DNA of 39,853 nt, from positions 1 to 39,853 of the forward strand of contig JAFGBN010000107.1 of the NCBI GenBank assembly GCA_016933195.1. Reading direction: 5' to 3'. Numbering within the stretch: the first letter of the stretch is position 1; every line of letters starts with the position of its first letter. The translations under genes were made by a program, and so were the position numbers. Under the pieces are notes generated by a model. The model was not told the origin of the DNA. It ran no database searches and saw nothing but the letters and a program-made list of their open reading frames with translations. Positions 15,825-23,375 of this stretch are shown here, piece after piece. This stretch comes from Dehalococcoidia bacterium. Lineage in GTDB: Bacteria > Chloroflexota > Dehalococcoidia > GIF9 > AB-539-J10.

Positions 15825-17804
15825 TCATCTGTGCCATAAGCCTTGGCTATACCTTAGTATCACCACAAGAGGCTCAACAAAACCCTCTCTGGCTACTGTT
15901 CTTAAAACCTCGTGCCGGGAGATAAAGGCAGCTAGTGGCGGGCTAACCCGGTAATAGAAAGCGACAAGCTCAGCACCTACCCTGTTGGGCAGCATAACCT
16001 CATCTCTGAACTCTCTTAGAACCTCTATCTCCTCTGCTGCGGATGTGCCGTAAGCCGCGGTAGCAATAAAACAAGCTCCTACGGTAATATCTGCCGTATC
16101 TGGGTCTGAGTCTAGCTCTCCATCATTCACCACCAGTGTGATTGTGGTGGTTCCTACAGGAAGTTCCACCGTTGGGCTTACGCCGTAGGCAATATTGCCA
16201 TCCCAAGTCCAGGTATAAGTTAAGGGGTCGCCATCTTGGTCATAGGAACCAGAACCATCAAGAGTGACCTCTGCCGTCTCGGTGCCTGCTGGACCTCCAT
16301 AGACTAGTCGGTCTGGGCCAGCATCAGCGACTGGTGGGCGATTATGGGTAACAGCGATGGTATCATCGCCACAAACAGGAAACTCGTTCAAGTCATAATC
16401 GCGCACCACCCCGGTAAAGGTATAATAGCCTTCCACCATTGATGCTGTAACGGTGTAGGTGAAGGTTGCCGCATCGCCAGAGAATGTGAACTTAACTATA
16501 TTAGCTAGTACCTCCACCCCGATATTTGGATCTGTGCAACTGCCCACCACATAGGCGAACTCAAAAGGAAGGGTCTCTGTCACTTGACCGGTGGAGCCAC
16601 AGCCCCATGCTTCAATGCCGACATTGAAGTTAGCGCCTGGTTTTACTATGGTCGAGAGGTTCCTGGTAGCCATTGTCTTGGTAAATTGCTTCTTCCCCTT
16701 CTCCAGGCAGATGATGTTCTCGCCATTGAAGGGGTCGTCTTGGGGGGTTGTGCTGCCGGGATAAGAGGTGAGGACGACGATCATAATCTTTTCCTCGACA
16801 CAGAGGTCAAGCTCGGTGGGGTCAACTATCAATACGGCGCGAGCTCTGCCCCTGACATCACCAGAGAGGCTATCCTCAGTTGTATTCCAGGCATACCATG
16901 GGAACACAATCGCGCCCGTGTCCGCAGGTGGTGGCGGAATAATCTCGTTCCAACTGAAGATGGTGGGGTCTGCAAACCTGTCGTCCGCAGTGCCGGAGAC
17001 AAGATCTGGACCCAGGCCATAGTGGTTGATGTAGTCGAAGGGCTCACCAAGGTCAAGGTCCTCTACTATGTACCTACCGTGAGCTGCCCAATGGTCGTCA
17101 TCCAGAGCGCCTTGATGTGCCGCCAGATAGTCCATCAAGTCGTCGATGAACTCTTGGTTCTCGTCGGTGTCCTGGAACAGCCACCAGTGGACTATGGCAT
17201 GACCGGCAGGCACAGTCCCAGGCACCTCAGGGAACTCAGCGTAAACCATATCAGTTATGGTCTCTTCTATCTCCTCTGTGGCAACAGGGCTGACGGTCAC
17301 AGTCTCGGTATGCTGCACTCCGTCTGTATCAGGGTCAACATCGAGCTCGGTGTGGTCAAGCTCACCCCAGTTCTTCTGCGTGTGCAGGGTGACGCACTCC
17401 GTCTCCGAAGCTAGAGTACCCGGCACAGTGACACAGACCTTGGCATATATATGGATGCCACCCCTGAGGTAGGATTTGATTATGATGCAAGTATCGTCGC
17501 TGTGATTTGCAGGGTCAAACACTCCTCCTGCCCATGGCTCCTCGCAGTCCTGAATGTCATCGGGGTCCAGGTTTGCGACTGGCTCGAGCCACCACTCGAT
17601 GCTCGCGCCATAAGGCACATTCTCCAAACATATCTGCTGGCACGCTCCCTTGACATCCCAAGCCATAGACGTAGGGACAATCTCCACGCTATCGAGGTCA
17701 TCTGCAACAACTTTGGCTTGGCCTGGCACCATGCTCAAGCCGAGACATAGTGCCAAGGCAACCGCTACATAAATTGACTTGTTACGCCATTTTGTTTTAC
17801 TCAT
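15825..17804 (-). CDS. Secreted PKD-domain protein with CFI-box C-terminus
   Basis: A 659-residue exported protein. The signal peptide is clear: KWRNKSIYVAVALALCLGLS then PGQAK. A long region of unknown, acidic, aromatic-rich sequence follows (about 40-495). A PKD domain sits at about 497-577 (PPVADAGPDRLVYGG ... DPLTYTWTWDG). The last 80 residues start with CFIATAAYGTSAAEEIEVLREFRDEV and match the 'CFI-box' C-terminal module found at the end of many secreted bacterial proteins, with later hydrophobic residues (LVAFYYRVSPPLAAFI). That module's role is not established. AGGGGGG upstream supports the start. Large plus-strand ORFs across it are shadows. No enzymatic motif is seen; adhesion or surface display is plausible. 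Confidence 0.85.
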   Translation of the reverse strand: MSKTKWRNKSIYVAVALALCLGLSMVPGQAKVVADDLDSVEIVPTSMAWDVKGACQQICLENVPYGASIEWWLEPVANLDPDDIQDCEEPWAGGVFDPANHSDDTCIIIKSYLRGGIHIYAKVCVTVPGTLASETECVTLHTQKNWGELDHTELDVDPDTDGVQHTETVTVSPVATEEIEETITDMVYAEFPEVPGTVPAGHAIVHWWLFQDTDENQEFIDDLMDYLAAHQGALDDDHWAAHGRYIVEDLDLGEPFDYINHYGLGPDLVSGTADDRFADPTIFSWNEIIPPPPADTGAIVFPWYAWNTTEDSLSGDVRGRARAVLIVDPTELDLCVEEKIMIVVLTSYPGSTTPQDDPFNGENIICLEKGKKQFTKTMATRNLSTIVKPGANFNVGIEAWGCGSTGQVTETLPFEFAYVVGSCTDPNIGVEVLANIVKFTFSGDAATFTYTVTASMVEGYYTFTGVVRDYDLNEFPVCGDDTIAVTHNRPPVADAGPDRLVYGGPAGTETAEVTLDGSGSYDQDGDPLTYTWTWDGNIAYGVSPTVELPVGTTTITLVVNDGELDSDPDTADITVGACFIATAAYGTSAAEEIEVLREFRDEVMLPNRVGAELVAFYYRVSPPLAAFISRHEVLRTVAREGFVEPLVVILRYSQGLWHR

Positions 17805-18293
17805 ATTTCCCCCCTCTTCAGAATACTCAACTTACTTTCGCTCTCACCTGAAGTCAATCTCTCCCTCCGGCATATTCCCAACCTGCTTCATAAGGCTCAG
17901 GATAGTCGCTTGGTGGATTATAGGAATGGCTAGTTAGCCCAATTAGTGGAAAGATAAAAAAGCAAGAACTGCAACAATGCGTGGTAGCATGAGTATGGTA
18001 GGAATTAATGTCCCAGCCTGACGACCTCACCACCGTCTTGCTTCTCAACCCCCTGACACCCTTCTCAATTACGAACGACTTTGTCAGTCCCCTCGTCCAG
18101 CCACACCCTCTCCTCCTATATTAAATGATAACACCATAGAAGGAATAATCAATAGCTTTTGGAGAGATTTCGGTTTTACTCTGCCTCAACTTCTTACGAC
18201 TTAGGAGCGTGATTTATATAGGTTGGTCATCTAAAACAATTCTCTCCCTTTTGGAGGGAGGATGGGTCAATTACCCCTATCTCAATCCTTTGC
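17805..18293. other. Intergenic stretch within the surface locus
   Basis: About 490 bases without a supported gene. The 64-residue minus frame of the track (17854..18048) has no recognisable content. On the minus strand TTGACT, 17 bases and TAAGTT lie before the PKD gene, a weak promoter candidate. A terminator-like hairpin is at 18232..18260. Confidence 0.45.
18232..18260 (-). terminator. Possible terminator after the EF-hand-tagged surface gene
   Basis: Read on the minus strand, CTCCC-TCCAAAA-GGGAG is followed by AGAATTGTTTTA. It lies about 35 bases after the stop of the gene at 18294..18989. The stem is only five pairs and the T run is broken. Confidence 0.4.
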
Positions 18294-18989
18294 CTATGCA
18301 AAGTACAACATGATAACCTCTATTGCCTGCGCCTTGCTTATCTTGCCGCTGAAATAGTCCTGAATGGCGTGAATGGCTTCCATCTTCTGGATTATGCCGT
18401 CCTGGTTTTCATCATATGCCCAGGGGTCCCACTCTTCCCCGGTGGTGAAGTTCCACCAGGTATCGCTTGTGGTGCAGAGTGGCTCGCCATCACAGGCTGT
18501 AGCATACCAGCTATATGTGGTATTGGCAGCGAGTCCCGACCAGGTAACCGCTGCTCTGTCTCCACTGGCTACGCCGGTAGCGGTATCAATGACGCTGCCA
18601 TCCGAGGCATCATGGAAGGTAATGTCCATGGCATCGCCATCAGGGTCACTGACCAGGACGCTCAGGGTGACTGGGATAAAGGCGGTGGCACTGTCTCCCG
18701 GGGAGGGATTTGTTGGCGTATTTGGTGCTTGATTTGCGCCTGGTGTCGCCATCCTGTGCCAGTAGCCTGACTCCAGCGTGTAGCTGGCGCTGGTGGAAGT
18801 CCCCACTGCCGGCTGTCCCACGGTGCTTCTCATGGTATAGCTATCCGAATTACTTGGCTCACCGCCGCCACTGATAACGCTCCAGTCAATGCCATAGTTG
18901 TCCGAGGACATAGCCCAGACCCCACCGCCTAGCATCAGCGCCGCAGAGACAATCACGACAGACCATAGCAGTATCTTTGTTCTGTTCAT
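18294..18989 (-). CDS. Secreted protein with Fn3-like domain and EF-hand-like C-terminal tag
   Basis: A 231-residue exported protein with signal peptide KILLWSVVIVSAALMLGGGVWA. Residues about 28-80 (NYGIDWSVISGGGEPSNSDS ... STVGQPAVG ... LESGYWHRM) form a module I associate with secreted Chloroflexota proteins. Residues about 90-185 look like a fibronectin-III/immunoglobulin-like domain (PNTPTNPSPGDSATAF ... NTTYSWYATACDG). The last 43 residues, beginning DPWAYDENQDGIIQKME, hold a calcium-loop-like DENQDGII and two helices, similar to half a dockerin. The same tag, nearly identical in DNA, ends the broken gene at 21549. It begins 16 bases after the 646-residue gene and has AGAGGGG upstream, so the two form an operon. 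Confidence 0.85.
   Translation of the reverse strand: MNRTKILLWSVVIVSAALMLGGGVWAMSSDNYGIDWSVISGGGEPSNSDSYTMRSTVGQPAVGTSTSASYTLESGYWHRMATPGANQAPNTPTNPSPGDSATAFIPVTLSVLVSDPDGDAMDITFHDASDGSVIDTATGVASGDRAAVTWSGLAANTTYSWYATACDGEPLCTTSDTWWNFTTGEEWDPWAYDENQDGIIQKMEAIHAIQDYFSGKISKAQAIEVIMLYFA
18300..18428. repeat. Copy A of a 129-bp repeat encoding the EF-hand-like tag
   Basis: This stretch matches 21555..21683 base for base except at three positions, in the same orientation. It encodes the C-terminal DPWAYDENQDG ... VIMLYF tag. All three differences are compatible with the tag protein being unchanged. Confidence 0.93.
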
Positions 18990-19005
18990 CTCTTTCCCCT
19001 CTTGC

Positions 19006-20946
19006 TTACTGTAAGGTGACCAGGATGTCTATGACACCAGTGCCGGACTCCAGCTCGCCCAGTGCCTTGCCCAGCATGGTGCCTAGCTTCATCTCGGTGG
19101 CCTTCATGGCATGGCCCGGTGTGCTGGAGGTGGTCAGCAGGTCTCCTCTGTGGACAGGCCCGTTCTCTGCAGAGACCTTGCAGGGCACAATGCCCAGGAC
19201 AGCCACAGGGAGCTCGTCACCGTTCTGGTCTTCCATTACATGGGGTGAACCGAGAAAGCCCGGCTCCTCCGAATAAACCCCAATGACAGCACTGGAATAC
19301 GGCCGTGAGGATAGTTGGACTGCTCTGTCCTGCTCATCGCTGATAACCAGCACGTCGCCCGGCTGGTAATCTTCAGTTATTCCCTCGGTGCTCATCAACT
19401 CGGCGAAGTCGGCAGCACCCTGCCAGCCTCCATCGGCATAGGCTGCGCCAGTATTGGTGACCTTGAAATCCACATCGGCATCGCTGCCTGCTCTTATGTA
19501 GTCTCGCCCAACCCCGTTGAAGATGCGCAGGCCATCCTGACCGGCATTCTGGACGCGGAGGGCGTCACCGCCTGCATCGGCCACGTAGACGCCGCTCCAG
19601 TTGGCATCCTCGATGCGGACGCCGTCATGGCCGGCTGAGCTGACATGGACGCCGCTTTGGCTGGCAGAGTCAACTTGGAAGCCATAACCGCCGGCATCTT
19701 CGACGCGGACGCCGTCATGGCCGGCTGAGTAGACGCGGACGCCGCAGGAGCTGGCGTTCGCGACGCGGATGCCGTCTAAGCCGGTACTTCCGACATAGAC
19801 GCCGGTATAGTCGGCATGCGCGATGTAGAAACCGTTATGGCCGGCATTCTGGACGTTGATAGCGTCAGTGCGTGCATCGAAGATGTTGAGGCCGCTATGT
19901 TGGGCATGCTCAACGTAGAAGCCATTAGAGCCGGCACTATAGACGCTGACGCCGTCACCGCCGGCTGAGTAGACACGGACGCCGCTGGAGGTGGCACTCG
20001 CGACGTGGAGGCCGTAGCGGTCGGCAGAGTCGACATAGACGCCGTCTCCGCCGGAGCTGTTGAATTCGCCGCCAGGGCCACTTCCACTGTTCGTTACGCT
20101 GAGTACAGCTGAACTGCTCGACCCGGTCATGCCATCGCCCGACTGGTTAACATACTTGTCGCTCAGAGTACTAGTGCCCTCGTAAAGGTTCGAGGCCACA
20201 CCGGAGCGGCCCCAGTCCTGACCCGTGGATAGAAACGCGCTGGAATTAAGCCCATCCAGGGTATCGGCATCCAGGCCTGACCCGGCGCCGTCATCATCAA
20301 GTATCTCGCCTATGGCTGCGCCATCATCCAGGTGATCGGAGGAAACAGCGTGGTTAGCAATCATAGCGGATGTGATGGAGTCCATCTGACCTTCGTTGAC
20401 ATACCTGTTAGTGAGCTTGGTGGTGCCTTCGTAAAGGTTCGAGGCTACACCGGAGCGACCCCAGTCCTGACCCGTGGACAAGAAAGCGCTGGAATCAAGA
20501 CCATCCAGAGTATCGGCATCGTTGGCCTTCTCCGCCTTTATGGCGTATGGTATGGAGATGAGGCGCTGCCGTGGTTGCAATACCTCGCCATTGACTACTA
20601 TCTCCAGGTAACGGTCACTTCCATCGAACAGGTCAGCAGGGAAAGAGACATATTGCCCCAGCTGTACGCTGAATAGGCTGTTGACCACCGCCACCGCCTG
20701 CGGCTCACTCCACAGTGCAGCGCCGCCAAGTTCCACATCATATACGCGGAACTCCATGTTGTAAGTGCCGTCCAGAGGATTGCCTTGGCCATCCGTCAGT
20801 TGCCCCTGGTAGTTTATCCTGGCTATTACAGGGTCACCGGCAGCCGCTGGCGGGGTTGCTATCACCCCGCTGGTAAGAAGTGCTGCCACAAGCACAACCG
20901 CTGCCACCACCCCGATTAGCCTTTTGTTCTTCATGATCTTTTTCAC
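19006..20946 (-). CDS. Large secreted protein with 10-residue tandem repeats
   Basis: A 646-residue exported protein. The GTG at 20946 has AAGGAGG six bases upstream and is the start. The signal peptide is about residues 1-31 (RLIGVVAAVVLVAALLTSG). Residues 40-135 form a beta-rich domain (INYQGQLTDGQGNPLDGTYN ... SIPYAIKAEKAND) that commonly opens surface or fibre proteins. A 42-residue module DADTLDG ... YEGT ... RYVN appears twice (143-184 and 226-267). Residues 298-477 are eighteen 10-residue repeats of the form AGxDGVxVxx. The C-terminal region (about 500-646; DFAELMSTEGITEDYQPGDVLVIS ... GDLLTTSSTPGHAMK) resembles chaperone-like or attachment ends of fibre proteins. A fibrous surface or appendage protein is the best guess. 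I know no exact homologue. Confidence 0.88.
   Translation of the reverse strand: MKKIMKNKRLIGVVAAVVLVAALLTSGVIATPPAAAGDPVIARINYQGQLTDGQGNPLDGTYNMEFRVYDVELGGAALWSEPQAVAVVNSLFSVQLGQYVSFPADLFDGSDRYLEIVVNGEVLQPRQRLISIPYAIKAEKANDADTLDGLDSSAFLSTGQDWGRSGVASNLYEGTTKLTNRYVNEGQMDSITSAMIANHAVSSDHLDDGAAIGEILDDDGAGSGLDADTLDGLNSSAFLSTGQDWGRSGVASNLYEGTSTLSDKYVNQSGDGMTGSSSSAVLSVTNSGSGPGGEFNSSGGDGVYVDSADRYGLHVASATSSGVRVYSAGGDGVSVYSAGSNGFYVEHAQHSGLNIFDARTDAINVQNAGHNGFYIAHADYTGVYVGSTGLDGIRVANASSCGVRVYSAGHDGVRVEDAGGYGFQVDSASQSGVHVSSAGHDGVRIEDANWSGVYVADAGGDALRVQNAGQDGLRIFNGVGRDYIRAGSDADVDFKVTNTGAAYADGGWQGAADFAELMSTEGITEDYQPGDVLVISDEQDRAVQLSSRPYSSAVIGVYSEEPGFLGSPHVMEDQNGDELPVAVLGIVPCKVSAENGPVHRGDLLTTSSTPGHAMKATEMKLGTMLGKALGELESGTGVIDILVTLQ
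19516..20055 (-). repeat. Eighteen in-frame 30-bp repeats (10-residue units)
   Basis: The coding repeat encodes 18 uninterrupted units of exactly ten residues, for example AGHDGVRVED and ASQSGVHVSS. Position 5-6 is usually G-V/L/F/I, and position 8 is usually V or I. Position 4 mostly cycles D, Y/N, S/T, giving a 30-residue (90-bp) super-period. Alternating hydrophobic positions suggest a beta-solenoid. Confidence 0.9.
20146..20520 (-). repeat. Two copies of a 126-bp module within the surface gene
   Basis: Positions 20395..20520 and 20146..20271 encode 42-residue modules differing at only a handful of residues; both contain AFLSTGQDWGRSGVASNLYE. They are separated by 41 codons that end in another DDG-rich stretch. 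The pattern indicates an internal duplication. Confidence 0.88.
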
Positions 20947-21548
20947 CTTTCACCTCCTTAGCACTTTCTTTTTAGTCCTCTTTCTCTCTCAGATTTCCTA
21001 ATCTGCTTCCACAGGCTTCCCTTATTTCTACTTTGTCGGCATAGACTCTCAACTCGACCTGTAGCCTGCCCTCTATATTCATATTCTAATAGAATAAAAA
21101 GAAATTTCAAGAGTCTCGGAGAGGTTCTAGTTACGAAGGTGAGGAACAGCGTCTCTTGCTCTGTGTACAAGCTCTGGCTTCTACACTGCGATATTTTTCG
21201 GTTACTTTTCTACCTCAGAATGACGGGAAGCGGAGGGCTCAGAATATCAGTCAGAAGTTGCTGAGCGCTCTGCATGGAGCAAAAACTGGCTCAGGTCAGG
21301 AACGCTTCTGGAACTAAGCTCATAACATTTGCTATAGGGTTTTGCCATGATATAGCTGCTACCAAAACATAATGTCAGGCAAGGCACTTGGGCCAGTACC
21401 GCCCGCTCGCCTTGTTGGGACACGGCTCCGCGAGCCACACAATCTTGCTTTGTGGCTGTTTGGCTAAGGAATCTCTCCATTCCGTGATTGGCACAATCAG
21501 AAGTACTGTTCCTAAATCACAGCAGATTCCAAGGAAAGGGTTTTTCCT
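20947..21548. other. Long leader/intergenic region upstream of the surface operon
   Basis: About 600 bases. The part near the gene holds the ribosome site and, about 140 bases upstream of the GTG, a good promoter (21083..21110). The rest carries two unlikely minus frames of the track (20958..21170, 21247..21480) without ribosome sites. A short hairpin AAGGAAA/TTTCCTT at 21531..21549 overlaps the stop of the broken gene and could weakly end its transcript. Confidence 0.5.
21083..21110 (-). promoter_or_regulatory. Predicted promoter of the surface-protein operon
   Basis: On the minus strand, TTGAAA (21105-21110), 16 bases, TAGAAT (21083-21088), in an AT-rich context. It would give a leader of about 130 bases before the GTG at 20946. 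Confidence 0.45.
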
Positions 21549-21939
21549 TTAACCAAAGTACAGCATGATAACCTCTATTGCCTGCGCCTTGCTTATCTTG
21601 CCGCTGAAGTAGTCCTGAATGGCGTGAATGGCTTCCATCTTCTGGATTATGCCATCCTGGTTTTCATCATATGCCCAGGGGTCGAAATAGTTCTCAGAAG
21701 GCTCCATCAGGGGATAGTCGTCCGTATCCGAGTTGATGCTGTAGGGTGTCTCGCCGATGCCGTCTCCATTGGTATCGCTCCCGGCGTAATCTCCCCAGTG
21801 GTTACCCAGGTAGCTGGTGTAGCGAGTGCCGTTATAGCTGTAGGTTATTTCATCCGGAGAGTTCCAGGTGTTGGTTGAGTTTTCGGAATAGACGAATGAG
21901 CAGAAATATAAGTGCGATTCCAGAGATTTTGCTAGGCAT
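21549..21939 (-). pseudogene. Broken NosD-like beta-helix protein gene with EF-hand-like tag
   Basis: Not in the ORF track. On the minus strand an ATG at 21939, preceded by GAGGAGAGGGG, starts a signal-peptide-like sequence (MPSKISGIALIFLLIRLF) that stops in its own frame after 29 codons. In another frame the sequence reads NTWNSPDEITYSYNGTRYTS, then LGNHWGDYAGSDTNGDGIGE and PYSINSDTDDYPLMEP. This is the typical end of NosD-type right-handed beta-helix proteins, and it continues into the DPWAYDENQDG tag and a TAA at 21549. So the 5' end and the 3' end of a gene survive, and the middle is deleted with a frame change. It could also be an assembly artefact. Confidence 0.8.
21555..21683. repeat. 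Copy B of the 129-bp EF-hand-tag repeat
   Basis: Partner of 18300..18428, three mismatches over 129 bases, same orientation, 3255 bases apart. It forms the 3' end of the broken NosD-like gene. Confidence 0.93.
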
Positions 21940-22060
21940 TTCCCCTCTCCTCATTGTTCAAGCCTTCTTGCCTACATAGTCATTTATGATGGAGTGGCTA
22001 AAATTCACCCACATTCTATCCCAACAATAAGGCTAGGTGAAGGGCATCCAATCCAGCCCG

Positions 22061-23335
22061 TTAATCTAAAGAATTGATAATTAACCCGGTGGGGGGTTTA
22101 GGGTAGAAGTAAGTCGATTTGCGTGGCATCCTGTCTTTGGCGTCAGCGATGGCCTTGACTGTTTCTGGCTGTGTGGGATTTAGCAAGAAGGCTAGCTGGT
22201 ATTTCCCTTCCCTTATCTGTTGATAAGCCTCAATTGCGTTAACGGTATGAGCTACGTCTTCGCTATCGGGTGCGAAGGCCAGAATGTTGTCCAGAATAAC
22301 GTGATTGAGGAGACTGATGGCTAAGCTCCTGTAAGCCTGAGAACGATTGCCGGGCATCATAGTTTCGAAGGGAATATCCTGACGTTGCTTTAGAAACACC
22401 AGGCGTCCAGATTCCAAGCCTAAAACTCCGAAATGGCTGGGTTCTGAACTGTCAATTGAGTCTCTGCCAAGAGGAACAGACTCAAGGATGAAAAACTCTT
22501 CAAGCCGATTCTTCAATCCCGCTAAGACTGAAGGTGATATACCACGCACCAATCTATGGAGAGGAAGTACAACCAGCCCGGGGTCAGAGAACTCAACCAG
22601 GGTCATCATCATATAATTGAAGGCTTCCTTGCCGGAAAAAGTTGCAGCCGCTGAGGTCCTCTCCTTCTGATAATCTAATGCCGTTTCATATCTGTGGTGG
22701 CCATCCGCTATGTAAAGAGCTTGGCTGGAGAGGCGCTGGCTTATACCCTGTTGAAATTTTGGATGAGTTATCGCCCAGACGATATGTCTTTCGCCAGAGT
22801 CGGCTATCTCGATTGCGGGCTTAGCTTGAGATGCCTCAGCCAATATCGAGGCGACTTTTCGTTCGGGGTCCTGGTATAGGGAAAGCAGCGGACTGAAGTT
22901 GGCCTGGCAAGCTCGCATTAACTGTAGGCGGTCATTCTTAGCTTTAGGATATGTTTCTTCATGGGGATATATGCCATTGCCCCACGGTTCTAGCCTGACG
23001 CAGGCTATTAGTCCACGGCGTTTCCTCTCTTCTCCCAGGTAAACGAAATAATGGTCATGGAGATAAAAGGCTGGATGCTCATCAACTTCGAGAACCCCTT
23101 GCTTTAGCCATTGCCGTAAAATAATACCTGCTCTACTATACTTGTTATTTGTGGCGTTATCTTCGGGTTGCTCTGGTTGCAATTCCAGGCGAATAGCATT
23201 GTAATCACTTCTTTCATAGTAAAGCTTTTGCTCCTCAGGAGCGATGATGTCATACGGGGGGCAAATAATGGAAGCCAAATCCCCAACTATGTCCTCGTTA
23301 TATCGTATGCCTCTAAGTGGATAGACTTCAGCCAT
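22061..23335 (-). CDS. DUF1015 family protein
   Basis: A 424-residue member of the DUF1015 family. It starts with EVYPLRGIRYNEDIVGDLASIICPPYDII, the usual opening, and has the invariant IADGHHRYETAL near residue 215 and HEETYPKAKNDRLQLM. Biochemical role is unknown; the family is common in anaerobes and is often found near serA or purine genes. It starts 40 bases after the purL stop and is probably in the purQL operon. The end, STYFYPKPPTGLIINSL, is the standard C terminus, so the gene is full length. Confidence 0.92.
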   Translation of the reverse strand: MAEVYPLRGIRYNEDIVGDLASIICPPYDIIAPEEQKLYYERSDYNAIRLELQPEQPEDNATNNKYSRAGIILRQWLKQGVLEVDEHPAFYLHDHYFVYLGEERKRRGLIACVRLEPWGNGIYPHEETYPKAKNDRLQLMRACQANFSPLLSLYQDPERKVASILAEASQAKPAIEIADSGERHIVWAITHPKFQQGISQRLSSQALYIADGHHRYETALDYQKERTSAAATFSGKEAFNYMMMTLVEFSDPGLVVLPLHRLVRGISPSVLAGLKNRLEEFFILESVPLGRDSIDSSEPSHFGVLGLESGRLVFLKQRQDIPFETMMPGNRSQAYRSLAISLLNHVILDNILAFAPDSEDVAHTVNAIEAYQQIREGKYQLAFLLNPTQPETVKAIADAKDRMPRKSTYFYPKPPTGLIINSLD

Positions 23336-23375
23336 TTCTTTGTTCTTTGGATACCTTCCTTTCTAAAAAGGCCTT

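Noticed and set aside
16584-17414. 276-residue plus-strand ORF
   Set aside because: It lies wholly inside the secreted PKD protein gene on the other strand, with no ribosome site or domain; a shadow frame.
17854-18048. 64-residue minus ORF in the surface locus
   Set aside because: Cysteine- and histidine-rich odd composition, TTG start, no ribosome site and no family likeness.
19516-20055. 30-bp periodic DNA considered as a CRISPR-like or non-coding satellite array
   Set aside because: The period is exactly ten codons in one frame, the unit sequence varies in a protein-like way, and there are no spacers; it is a coding repeat.
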